A DNA stretch of 64,000 nt from Tetranychus cinnabarinus (lineage: Eukaryota > Arthropoda > Arachnida > Trombidiformes > Tetranychidae). The position numbers and the translations under genes were made by a program. The stretch's first letter is position 1; every line of letters starts with the position of its first letter. Shown one piece after another: positions 46,488-59,300 of this stretch. A model generated the notes under the pieces. That model had not been told where the DNA came from and searched no databases. It saw nothing but the letters and a program-made list of their open reading frames with translations. The stretch lies in contig WHVY01000002.1 in assembly GCA_022266195.1 (NCBI GenBank), positions 11,795,001-11,859,000 of the forward strand, given 5' to 3'.

Positions 46488-48201
46488 TTGTGTTCAGCTC
46501 CGAATTGTTAACTATTGGCAAGTTTAAATCGATTGGAAAAGATGATTAGACCAACCTGTTGAATAAAAATTTAAATGGATTAATTATTCCGACCAAAATG
46601 AATATTTTCATATACTTTGACACTTTACTACATATTTTCTAATGGACAAGTCAAAATTCAAAGTGAACTAACTACGATTTTAAGAGCAAACAATCAAACT
46701 GAAATAATTCAAATGCTACAACAATGATTATATGTTAGTCCAAACTGACACTTCATCACATTTTCAATTTTTGTGATTCAAAACAGATATTAAAAATATC
46801 AAGTGTGGAAGTAAATTGTTTGATGACATTTTCAAATTTAAAGTGAGACAAAGGCTCCGTAGCTGATCGGCTATTTATAAAGCAGGTAACTTAAGTAACG
46901 TTTTTAGATTGAATACTGTCTAACGTTTCAACTTCATGTATGTGATTGAACAATGGATACTTACTTCAAATAAATTTTCTTTGTTTCAAGATTTTGTAGA
47001 ATGTTGATGATCCTCACAATCGATTGACGCAAAGCAAATGATATTTGACTGATGACTGACTTGGTAAAATTAAAAGTGGTCCAAACGTCGGGAAAAGATC
47101 AATTATCAAAGATGAAGTGAACTTAAATCAAGTAAAGAAACAAATAATGAGCTATCACCACTGCGCAAATCAAAGTTACAGATCAACTGCGTCAACAGAT
47201 TATTGTCAACCAATTTTAAACTATCTGGTACAAATGGCACATTAACCGCTTTTTTTGTCTATCTTATGATGTGCATAACTTATCTACTCAATTTAAGTTT
47301 AAATTGATTCTTTATTCAAGTCCATTATCGCAATAAGTTATCAAGCTAAATATGGTACATTAACGGGTGTGAAATATTTCTGATTATTTTTATTTCCATC
47401 TAACATACTGAGATGATTGTATCTTAAAGCTATTACTTGAACTTGAATAGTAACGAAGAGAATAAGTTGTCCGTAATATTTTCTTATCTAACTTCCAGTT
47501 CATCTTTTTTTCATATGAATTGTAATTATCATTGCGAATACTCATGTAACATAAATCCGGAACAATAATTAAGATTAACTTAATCGGTTTATATTGATTG
47601 ATTGAATGTTGAAAGTCATGAATACAATTGGTATTAATAGAAATTCTTCGCAAGTTTATTAATGATTATACATCTTCTTTACTTGTACTCTAGTTAAAGG
47701 GTGTTGCGTTTAATAAGGTGCAATTATCAGTTAGCCAAATGTAGATAAGAAGATGGACAAAGGTAAAGATCAAGACATCTTACATTGTTTATCTTTTTAT
47801 CTTCATTTTGGTAACTGATAATTGCACCTTATTAAACGCAACACCCTTTATATGAAATAAGTTAGCAATGATCAGAGAATCTCTATTTCGTGTTTATTTA
47901 TTAACTCTATCGAACTTAAAATGTGCTAAATGTGTTCTTGTTTTTTATTTACCTTCGAAGACGTCATCTTTTTATTGCATGTTTATCGCAAATTGATTTA
48001 ATAAGTCGCCTTATTAGCTGATTAATAATCTTACGAAGGTATTTAACACAAAGTATGGATATGTAAAGTCACAGAAATAACATTTAGTTTGTTTTTGTGC
48101 ACAGCATACATTGTATACCCTCGATCTCAATACAAAGAAACTTGCCAGTTCTCAGTTTGACTTATTATTGTGATTTGTGTAATTAATTTGCAATAAAAAT
48201 T
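46488..48201. other. intergenic between CutC and SDR copy 2, with MITE
   Basis: Contains the CutC promoter side on the left, the palindromic element at 47695-47850 and the promoter and leader of SDR copy 2 on the right. No further gene is supported. Confidence 0.55.
47695..47850. mobile_element. palindromic MITE with TA flanks (Tc1/mariner type inferred)
   Basis: Reading inward from both ends, 39 bp (47695-47733 and 47812-47850) are perfect reverse complements, starting TAAAGGGTGTTGCG. Complementarity continues imperfectly towards the centre, so most of the 156-bp element folds into one long hairpin. The outermost bases are TA on both sides, consistent with TA target-site duplication. It has no coding capacity. 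The 100% arm identity suggests a recent insertion or folding constraint. The superfamily call is inferred from the TA flanks, size and structure. I found no second copy in this window. Confidence 0.8.
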
Positions 48202-49035
48202 ATGGGACGTTTAGCTGTTGTTACAGGAGCCAATAAAGGGATCGGATTTGCCATCGTCGAAGCGCTTTGCAAAAAATTTGATGGAACTGTTATGTTATGT
48301 TCAAGAGATTTGGACCGAGGACAAAAAGCGGTTGATGCTCTAAAACAAAAAGGTCTTAATCCTGTTCTACATCAACTGGAAATATCTGACCAAAACAGCA
48401 TCAATAAATTGGCTGAGACGATCAAGAATGAATATCAAGGTTTGGACATTCTTGTCAATAATGCAGCTATAGCTTATAGACGCGACGCAACAGATCCTTT
48501 GGTTAAACAAGCTGCAGACACTATAAATGTCAACTTTTTTGCCAATCTTGCTGTTTGTAAGGCATTATTTCCTCTATTACGACCTCATGCTAGAGTTGTC
48601 AATGTTTCAAGCGCTGCTGGTATGTTGAAGCAAGTAACTAGTCCAGAGATACGACAAAAACTTACCAATCCTAATTTGACTGAGGATGAATTGGTTTCCC
48701 TGGTTAACGAATATTTAGCTGATGTTAAAGCGGGTGTTCACTTAGACAAAGGTTGGCCTGCACGACCATACGCTGCCTCTAAAGTTTTCTTATCCGTTTT
48801 GACTTTCATTCAACAACGAGAGTTCAACAAAGACTCCAGGGAAGATATTGTCATCAATGCTGTACATCCAGGAGCAGTTGATACTGATTTGACTAATCAT
48901 AAGGGACCAATGACTATAGAGCGAGGAGCTCAAGCGCCTGTTTACTGTGCGTTGCTTCCACCTAATAGTTTAAAACCCAAAGGTGATATGGTTTGGGACG
49001 ATTCGAAGATAGTTGATTGGCAATCACTGGAATAA
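48202..49035 (+). CDS. carbonyl reductase-like short-chain dehydrogenase/reductase, copy 2
   Basis: Single exon, 277 residues, a tandem paralogue of the gene at 41128. The first ~90 residues are nearly unchanged: TGANKGIG, LCSRDLDRGQKAV, NNAAIA. Catalytic Y190 and K194 are kept as YAASK, after a Ser pair in VNVSSAAG. Differences gather near the active site and substrate lid: SSAAG for SSSLG, ARPYAASK for QTAYSTSK, GAVDTDLTNHKGP for GYVDTDMTSHKGP, and ERGAQAP for EEGASAP. The leader (GTAATTAATTTGCAATAAAA) and the region after the stop (AAAGTTACTGTCATGAACTG) also match copy 1, so the whole transcription unit was duplicated. A MITE sits about 350 bp upstream of the ATG. Likely NADPH-dependent carbonyl reductase, possibly with altered substrate range. 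Confidence 0.93.
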   Translation: MGRLAVVTGANKGIGFAIVEALCKKFDGTVMLCSRDLDRGQKAVDALKQKGLNPVLHQLEISDQNSINKLAETIKNEYQGLDILVNNAAIAYRRDATDPLVKQAADTINVNFFANLAVCKALFPLLRPHARVVNVSSAAGMLKQVTSPEIRQKLTNPNLTEDELVSLVNEYLADVKAGVHLDKGWPARPYAASKVFLSVLTFIQQREFNKDSREDIVINAVHPGAVDTDLTNHKGPMTIERGAQAPVYCALLPPNSLKPKGDMVWDDSKIVDWQSLE

Positions 49036-50322
49036 AATATTCATTATTTTACTTCTGTTACAATATTTATATTTAGTCAAGGTATAAAGTTACTGTCATG
49101 AACTGTCTACATTCTTGTTTTAAATTTATCAATCTGTTTACTGATTTTATAAGTCTCACAATATTGTCAGCTTTCATGTACAAGCCAAATATGAAAATTA
49201 ATTTAATGTATAATTTTTGATTGGTCTGTATAACAAAACTCAATCAGATTCCGCTCACTGTTACACGAACATTCATAAATGCATTTACATTAACGCAAAA
49301 GTCTTTAACCTCAACAAATTTTCCGCTTTAATTCTCAATTCTGTAACTAATTGTGAAAGTCAGCAAACTAGTGATTGACAAAAATATTAATAGTCTACCT
49401 CAATATAATTAACATGTCTATTGACATTGCTTCTCCAGGCTTTCACTAATACCAAACCATGTAACATTCATTTGATTATTTGAAATTTAGTTTCTCTTTA
49501 ATGTACCTCAAATTACTAAAATGTCCAAAACTTATTAACTCAATTATATTTAAAATGAATAAATTTTATCATGTAAAAGTGCAAAATAATGAGCTAAGTT
49601 GAAATGTGATTTACTTTACTAGTTTCTCAGTTGGCTGACTTTTTATCTCATCTGTTATATCCATCTGGGTAAAGACACAGACTCAAGCTAAAATTATAAT
49701 ATGAATTTCAACTCATAAGCTTATCCAGAAGTAGTGAAAATAATTTATCATTAACTGTCATTTGTAAATTGCCTTTATACTGGAAAGTTAACAAAAAAAA
49801 GGAGAAATGATTAGATACTGAAAAACTCATAAAAGCCTTAACATTCAATTTTTGGTTAGATCAAAATAGATTGAAGATTCAGTTTTCACCCATAAATTTA
49901 TTATGATAATAATTGATCAGATATTCTCGTTCATCCAAAGCAATTGACCAGATTTGAAAAAAAAGAAGAGGAAGAAGGAAAAAAAACAAGAAGAGAAAGA
50001 GAAGGAAAAAAAGAGACAGAGAAAGAAGAAGAAGAAGAGAGAACCCATAATTATGCTGGATGATACATTTCAATTCTTAGAGAAGTCAAGATAATAAGAA
50101 TAATATAATAATTTTCGTTTGCCCAGGAAAAAAACAGAGATTGTCCAACAATCAGAGAATTACAATTAGCTATAATAATAATTATAATAATAAAATTAAT
50201 AATAATAAAAAAATCCGTGTTGAACATTGTGCATCACATCGCATGCATTCATGTTGAATGTGTTGTACCAAAAATGGGTAGTTGAAGGCGTATAAGTTAA
50301 AATATCTTTATGTTTTTGATTC
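49036..50322. other. intergenic between convergent SDR copy 2 and CrebA-like gene
   Basis: No gene seen. A purine tract lies at 49956-50043 (GAAGAGGAAGAAGG-type) and an ATA/AAT-rich run at about 50170-50210, both probably in or near the 3' UTR of the CrebA-like gene. Confidence 0.5.
49956..50043. repeat. purine-rich low-complexity tract
   Basis: Nearly pure A/G on the plus strand with GAAGAAGAAGAAGAGAGA-type runs. It lies just beyond the stop codon of the CrebA-like gene and would be a polypyrimidine stretch in its 3' UTR if the transcript reaches this far. Confidence 0.6.
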
Positions 50323-53300
50323 TTAAATAGTTGACCCAGCATCCTCCTCTTCTGGTTCAATTTTGATTTTTTTCATCATTGGTAAATCAAGAGACATTAA
50401 CAAGGATTCCGTTGTGCTTGTTAATTGCTGCTGATTGACATGAGTATGGGTTGCCTTGCAAAGGCTAAAATGCTGCATTAACGTTTTATTTTCATTTTCC
50501 AATTCTTTATTCCGTTGGTCTAATTGTTGAGCCCGTCTCTCTGATTCTTTGGCCCGTTGGTCCAACTGTTGAACTCGTCTTTCAAGTTCCTCCATGTACT
50601 CCTTTTTCTTGCGCCTCGATTCTTGGGCTGAAATCTTATTCTTTATTTTTCTCCTAATTTTCTTAAGACTTCGCTCTTCAGCTTTGGTTAATGGAAATCG
50701 TGTTGGAATTGGATAACCTAAATTGTTGGGATAAAAAAGAGAAGACAATTAATAAATTGAATCAATGGTCAGTCAATAATAATGATGAGAAAAGGGAGAA
50801 GGAAGAGGAAAAGATAATAAGAAGGAGAAATTTGTTGATATTGCCTCAATTACGAACAGTTTTTTTTTCGCTTCTAATATTAAAACACCTTTCTGCTAAG
50901 TCAACCATGTAAAAGGTAAAAAGCAAATTTTAAACATGAGTAGCAAGTGAATTGGTTGAAATTTAAATTGTTGCCTGTTTAATGTTTTAATAACATTATT
51001 ATTATCGCGAGTTGACAAAATCTTTGGTTGTAATTTGCACGATTCATGCTTTTATGAAGCTCATTTACAACACTTTCAATGATTTTATTTTGTACAATCT
51101 TCAGGTAAAATCACTGTTACAGTTATGAATTATTGTAGCCTTTTATTACAATTAATTTAAACATTTAATCAGTTTATTTGTAAATCAAATGTTGACATAG
51201 TTTTGCTGTGTCTTAATAAATGATCAAACTTTGATTAGTTTGTCTATTTTAATAGTAATATTTCATAACTTGTTACACAACACACAAAAAGTGACACATT
51301 CAATGATACACAATCTCTGATTATAATTACTGGAAACTTGATATTGTAACAAATTATTGTTACACCTATCAAAGTTAACAATTTAATTGTTAAGATCATA
51401 TTTAACTTGATTGATGTTTACTGCAAATGAAATATACATTATGTTTGCAGTAATTCATTTGATTGTTATGACTTTGACTGGTCAACATTAACAGAGAAAG
51501 TAAAACATGATTTTGTAAATAAATTAGAACAGGATTAAGGAATTGTGACTGATTAAGGTGTGATCATTACGAAAGCACAAAAAATGGTACAAATTTTAAT
51601 TGTGACCATACAAAAGTTTGTGCCATTTCTATTGACCACATCTTATAGTAAATAATATTTAATTTCATTTCCATTCAATTGAAATTTGATAAAAATTGGT
51701 TAACTTCAATTCAACCTTTTTTTGCCAATTCAATGGTTCAACGGATTACATTTGAATGTAAAAAAAGTTAAACCAGCTTAGCCTCACCTTTTAACCCTTA
51801 ATCATAACAAGTTTAGGCCAAAATGATTTATACACATGATTTAACATGTTTATACATTATCATGATTAACAGGATGATTGTGACGATGATGATGATAAGT
51901 AAAGATCAGGTGGAGAAAATTGAAATTGTATTGTGCATTGTGTTTTGATGTTGGACAGTTTCAATACTCAGTTGATTTCAAGTTAAAATGTGATCTTCAT
52001 AATTTGGGTTTACTTTCATCTTGCAAATTGGGTGAAAATGAAACTAATGTATTACAATGAATGGAGAAGAAGAAGAAGGAGAAATCAGAAAAGATTATCA
52101 TGATGATGGCTTGAAACCAGCATCTTTTGATACTTGAGTTGCTGGTATCAACAGGATAAATCATGTTTGTTTGATGGGAAAGAAAAGGCTGTTAGATTTA
52201 AATTGAATAACAATCAACCAACTGTCTTTTATCTACATAGACCTAACAGACAATACAATTGTTTTATATGCTCATAGCATTTGTTTAAATGATAATGATA
52301 TTAATAACAAGTGATATGTTTGTGTAAATGGTGAACAATTAAACCAGTAACCTTCTAACAATCAGCTAAATATTGGTAAAGGTGATAAAAGAAGAGCAGA
52401 AGAACGTCAATCGTTATTGAATGGTTACATTAATTAACTTTTATCTATATAAATTAAACTTGATTCAAAGTTGAAAAGCACCTGAATAATAAGCTAAATT
52501 AAACTGGTTGTTTGGTATTGAACATAGGCTTAACATGGCGTTCAAAGTTAACCCAGGGATTTGAAAAGAAAGATTATCTTTCTTAAAAGATACATTTGCT
52601 GTTTAGATAAGGTTTTGGTCATTTTACTTGTTACTTCAATGATAATCATGATGAATCAGAACCATCAACTATAATAGTTGACAGAAATGGGTCAATTTTT
52701 TCTTCTTTATTTTTCACCACTTAACTGTTGCCGTTCTAATTACATTGATTGTTCACTCTCATTTTCTTAACCAACCCAATCTCATCAACAATCAAACAAT
52801 TTGATTTTTCACTCACTTTTTTTGTGTGTGTTTTGATAAGAAGCGAAAAAAAACGATGATGTTGATGAGTAAATCTGAAAATGTGAAAACAATTGAAGGT
52901 AGAGTTTGAATGATGTTACCTAAAATTGGCAACTCTTTGATTTTCTGTAAATCTTTCTTGACTATTAACTTGATACACATACGCAGGGTGTATCACAGAG
53001 CCTGACGGCCTCATCATGATCATCAAGAAGAGCATCATTATCATCAAAAATCCACCCATGAATAGTAATTGAAGATGGTAAAGAAGCAAGGAAAAATGAT
53101 CAATTTTGTAACGTTGGCTATTAATAATAATCAATCAAAAATGAAAATATTTATAAATTTGGAATCACCTTAATTCAAATTGGAACAGCAACATTCGCAC
53201 AGGTAAATAGTTCGTTCACAGTTTAACCTTTCTTCTCTCTCTTTTTCTTATTCTCTTCTTCTTCTTCATTAAACCATCATCAAAAGGCGTCAATCACTAA

Positions 53301-56300
53301 CCTGTAACCGCCATTATCATCATCATCAACACTATTATTACTATTATCATTATTATATCTGGCCAAAAAAAGCAACCTGAAAGAGTTGTAAAGGTAAATT
53401 ATACTCGATTAACTTGGTATCAATTCTTTTTTACTTTCAGTTGTGGTGTTGATTGCCAATCAATGAAGAAGGTAAAGATTGGCAAAAAAATAAAATAAAA
53501 TTGGCAAAGAGGTGCAAAAGTGTTACTCTAATAAAACATCATTTGTTTCAACAAAATACAATAGCAATAAATGATTCCCCTGAAAATAGTCTATCTTCAA
53601 TGGAGGGCGAAATTGTGTCGCCAACAAAGGTTACCATTGCTATTTACACAGGCAATGCTTTTATTTACATGTGTTCAAAATGATACAATATTTGAGTTGG
53701 AATGAAAAAAAATGGTAAATAATATTGAGAAGGAAAAAAAATTCATTCAAAGGTGTAAAAGTCATGTTGAAAAAAATAAATGTCTAATCGCAGGAAACTG
53801 AAGTTGAAACTCACGCAGCAACGTAAATGTTGGTGATAAAGAGGATTAATCATGAGTTTGGTTTTTTAATTCATGATATTAGAAGAAAAAAAATTGAATT
53901 AAGGAGTGAAAATTGGTTGATATTATTAGCTGAATGTGCTTTTGAGTTTAAATGAAATTCAAGACAAAGTGCAAATTCATCTTTTGATCATTTTCCGATT
54001 AAAATTAATGTAAACTATTGATGTTGGGCCGAGAATTGAAACTACGTTTTTTATGAGCTATGGTCAGAGCATAATTGATGAGATTATATTAAATGACCAC
54101 ATACAGTTTATGAGTGTAAAAAATTTAATAATTTGTTCTTCCTTGAATTAACTTTGAGATTTTTAAATGTTAACGGCTCATTATTATTCCAATTGAGGTA
54201 ACTATTTTTTTTGGTAGAACTGAGATACTAATCTTTTCATGATTTAGTGGCATTTAATATGATTTAGTATCAACGGTTATTGATTATTCAAGTCAGAAGG
54301 AGACTATTTTTGATTCAAGTTGAATGCATGTTTGAGTGTTTTGTGTGTGTGAGAGAGAGATGGGATTTTTTATCTTCATTCATGCGATGGAACTGAACAA
54401 CTAATTTTATAAGAAAATCGACAGTAATAGAAGTTTCTTGATTGTTGTAACCATGTTTTTGGCTGAAGCGTCTTTGAAGACTTAAATTGCTATCTTTGAT
54501 CGTAATTGAGAGGCAAGAAAATTTGTAATTGTCATAAATTTGTTCATTAATTAATGTGCTTACCTTCAGCAATTAAGGTTCTTTTTTCTTCTTCAGTTAA
54601 AATAACGGCTGTTCCACTTGCAGCGTTCTTGGGCTGGACAGATATTAAAGATGAGACGGCGGCTGCTGTGCTAAGGTTACGAACGGTTTTCGATGAGCCA
54701 CCATTATCACGTTTAGATGGGCTTGAGTTTGTTGAGGAGGCTGAGGAGAGGGGTAACGATAAGGCACCCAGAGGTGAGGGGGCTGATGAGGAGGATGAGG
54801 AAGAAGAGGACGAGGAAAGGGAGAGAGAAGACGTTGATGAATTGGAAGATGAGGAAGATGAGGTTGATGATGAGATCGAAGAGGCTGGTGATATTGAAGA
54901 GGAGCTTGGCGATGTTGCTATTGTCGTTGTTGCTGGTGTTTGCGGTGGTGATGAGGAGGATGAAGATAAAGATGATGGTGAGGTGGTTGAGGTGGTATTA
55001 TTGTTGTTGGTGGTAGAGGTTAAATTATTATTAGTTGTTGAGGTAACCGATGAAGGTGATGAAGATGAAGAGGAAGACGATGAAGATAATGGTGAATGAG
55101 TTGAAAGTATGCTATTGTTGTTACGTGATTTACGTCCATTGGGGCGAGTTGAGGTTGACGTTGGTGAAAGATGGTGCGAATTGCTACCCGTTGTCGTCCT
55201 AGTTACTGTGTTTAGATTCAAATTGCTAATATGATCATTACCAGTAACACCATACAGCGATGATGTTAAACTACTAGGAATAGTTGATTGGGCTAATGTG
55301 CTATTTTGAAATAAACTATTACTACTATTGCTATTACTAGGTGTTGACATTTCACAGTCAGACCCAGAATTTGATCCAGGTGGAGTTGGCGGTAACCCTG
55401 AAAAAAGAGTTGAAATAAAACAAAATTAGTAATGAGAAAAGAAGAAAATGTAAGACAGAAAAGACAAAAAACTATTAACTGTTTATACTGTAATTTCAAT
55501 TATATTCAGAAACTGGCTAATTAAATTGTATCATTAAAGGTTGTATTGTGCAAAGATTCATTAACTGTGTTTTGTATTCCTTCCCTTTTGGATTCTTTTA
55601 AATCTTGCTCATCCTATTCAACCCATTGAGGTCATTGATTAATTTGCATGACAATTTACAGGTCAATAGGAAAGCAACAATGCTAATGGTAAACTTTATC
55701 AGTGTCCAATTTAAACAAATAGAGAATGTAAATTACTATTTAAAAGAGCTGCTAATGTTAAACTCCGGGTTCCACTGGAGTTGCCATTGAGTCCATTGGT
55801 GTTTTCATTATTAATGGTCGTACCATTGTTATTAATTTCGGGTCCAAGTAGACCGGTTGAATTGCCCGTAAGAGTACCAAGAGTACCACTGTTGCTAGAA
55901 CTATTACTTGAACCAGTTGAACTGGAGGAAGTTACTGAAGGCCGCCGGTTACCGCCGGAAACAACCAAACTATGCCCAATTGGAAGTCCATTCATTTGAA
56001 TTGCACTTGACATTGGTATGCAGGGGAAACATTCAGCTTCAATATCCATGTCTAAGATAATTCAAAGTTCAACAGGAAAAAGGCAGGGAAATGTACAAGG
56101 AAAAAGAAGAAAAAGATTACAAATAAAATTACAAATAAAATTGATAGATGTAAAAGTCAACATCAACTAGTGTATTCAATTGAATTAGTCTATGAGCAGC
56201 AAAGCAAAAAGGGCGAAAGAAGAGACAAAAATTTAGACTAAATGTAATAGAGGAAAATTCGATTAAGATTGCCGAGAGAGAGAGAAGAAAAAATAAGTGC

Positions 56301-59300
56301 AATAAACATTAAATTATGTTTACAGTTGAAATGTGATGAAGAGTGAAAAAGAGTTTAAAAAATTGAATGTAAATTTGTAATAAATGATCAATAGATGGAG
56401 ATAGTGTAAAGAGCGTCAGGTGGAATCATCTTCAGTTTTTAAAAAATGTTGAAATTATTGTTTTTTGAGCTTGTTGATCACGTCTGAGACAGGTAGGCTA
56501 AGGCCTTTTGCTTTACAAAAATTGCTGATGGGAGCTTCGCCGAAGGTTGCTGACCTTCTTACCAAATGTTGTTGACTCCAACAGGTATGTAGTCCTCTTA
56601 TTCAGGACTCATGAAAAACTTGCTCTCATCTTCCCTTTCTATCTTCTCTGTCTGTCTCTCTTTCTACCTTGTTTGTGTGTTAATTCTTTATCATTCTCGT
56701 TTTCATCATCTTCTCTCTTCTTCTTCTCTTCTTCTACTTGTACCTCTACTTCTTCTGCTTCTTCTTATTCCCATTCTTATTATTATTATTATCTTGTTCA
56801 ACTTCAGGATGGAAAGAAAGTTTTCACTGGGGGAAAAGAAGCGTTGATGCGAAGAAGGTTTGATGCGCATTAAGCGCTTTTAGATCTATTTGTTTCTTGA
56901 GCAATAAAATTCCTCAGCGTTCAACCTGTATTCCCTATAAATTTATACTCACACCATGTACTTTAAGATTCTTGACATAAAAAGTACTTTTCTCTTACTT
57001 ATGCAATCAAATTAAATACTAAACTCAATCATATTTGTTTACAATTAGTATTAACTTTGATTGTAATTTCATTTGCCTTCCATTTTTAATTCATTAATAT
57101 CTTTCCCATTCATTCCCTTCTTACTCTCCAACTCTTGGCTTCATCTCAATCATTTAATACGAAACCTGACTTATTGAATTAGCATGTTAATTAGATATAA
57201 TTAGACCTATTTTCTCACCCCTTTTCTCTTATCATCATTTTACTCTCTTGTCTTCTTTACAGGAGCATTTATAATCGTGGTTAGTGAGCCATGTCAACAA
57301 TGGGTTGACGCTAATATCATGTTGATCATGCAAACGTGTCCAAGGGGATGGAAGGGATTTAAGATGGTGCAAAGAAGGCGAAGATGAGAAGAGCAAAAAA
57401 GATTATGAAGAAAGCAAAAAGGAGAACAAGAAGAAGCTAAATGAAGAAAGAGGAAGAGCAAAGAGGAGCTGGTAACCTTGCTGAAACGGAATGTCCAGCC
57501 AACCATCAAATAGTTATTGTGACCTTAAGCCAATGTCTACAAAAAAAGATGAAAGACAACAGCAAAAGCAGAAGTAACAACAACAACCTGAAGCTACAAA
57601 AACCAATAGCAGATCAAGTTATCTCATTAAATTACCAAAAAACTGTTTATACCAGCTAAAGCCATAATTTGACCTGAAACTTATCCTAGTTGATTTTGGC
57701 CTTTCTTTTACTTTTTTACTTCGTTACCTAAACATTTGGATTGGTTGGAAAAATTGTTACCTTTAAAAGATGATCCATGAGATTCAGTGAGATCAGCATC
57801 ATTTGAAAGATCATCATCATCTAAGTTATGGTTTAAAGTTGACGCACTATTGAAATATGAATGTTCTGATTGGACGGTTTCGGACATGAGGCGATCGTTA
57901 AGAATGATTACATTATAACTGCGATTATCTGAATCATTCCAATCGTTCTGGGTAAAAAAAGAGATGAGAGAGAAACCAAAAATCATGCAGAAAAAGGAAA
58001 AAAATGGGAGAAAAAAGAAAACAAATAATAAGTTAATAATACAGAATTGATAACAGAAATGAAAATCAAATTGACTAAATAATAATGTCAAGGAAAGGAT
58101 GGGGAAAAGGAAGGAAAATCAATAAAAAAATGTTGAAATTAATTGTTACATTTCCATGTTCATTAAGAGAAAAGAAGAGCTAATTTTATTGGGTTATCAA
58201 TTATTAATTGTTATCTATTGCTGGTAAAATGTTTAATAATTTCATGGTTCAAATGAATGCCTATTTCAAATCAAGATTATATTCCTATTTTGCATTCAAT
58301 TTGCTTATTTGATTAATAGCAAATTATCTTCTAATTGTCATCTCTTACGGCTAAATGGATAAGCTTAACAACCAAATTAAGGTGCATTGAATATTAACAA
58401 ACAAACAGCAATTATCGATGTTGTTATTTATAGTAAATTTGCTGAAACTAAAAAGGTCAAGTTTCATTGTAAGCAGGTAATTAACTGATTATCTGAGATG
58501 GTCAACAGTAAATCTTGAGACTATTTAAACCTAATCTAACGATTGGTATGAGTGATATCAATGAGTGAAAATGTGAGATTTAATCGGAAACATTTCAATA
58601 CCATTGAGATATTGAATAATAAGTTGTTGAATCAATTGTTTGATTATGCTACAATTGTTTCAAGTTGTTTAAGCTGAAAATTGTGATAACTTATTTTTAC
58701 TCTTTTTTTATGTTTCTGTACTTTTATTACTAGCATTAATCAGGCAATAATTTTATTTCATTATATTGAACCTTTTTTTTTCTTGATTCAGGATAAATCT
58801 AAACCAGTCAATAAAATTAAGGTGATAAAGTAAAGTATCAAAAATGTGATAGTAAAGAGTGAAACTCAATACAAGAATTTTTGTACCTGTTCAGGTAAAC
58901 CAGTTAATTCAAGGTCATCATGACAAAATAGTTAATCTGAAATCTCAAAAAATGAAATGGTTCAGGGCAAAAATTTAATTCCTTTTCTCTTCTTTTGCAC
59001 CAATCAAAAGTTTTCATCAAAAGGTAAATAATTTTCTTCTTATGATAATAAAATAAATAACAAAACAAGGATTGAATAATCATTATTGTATATCTTTTTG
59101 TATGATAATCGAATTAAATGAGAAGATAATATTGTATTGATTGTGATGTTAATCATAATGTTAATTGTTATGTTAATTGTGTTGCAGAAAAATTGATTTC
59201 TCGGTATTTTTCCTTCAAAATTTTCTCTCTTTTCACTCATATCTTCATCATTTCATGATATATCCGTTTCCGTATATGATTTTAATCATACCTTTTTCAC

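Noticed and set aside
52916..53134. Hydrophobic Met/Leu-rich minus-strand frame in the last CrebA intron, considered as an alternative membrane-anchor exon
   Set aside because: The hydrophobicity comes from ATGATG/CATCAT repeats, it lies before the bZIP exon rather than after it, and no phase-1 splice pair fits.
54554..55099. Long acidic Glu/Asp/Val open frame on the plus strand
   Set aside because: It is the exact complement of the Ser-rich CrebA exon 4; the composition follows from the reversed serine codons.
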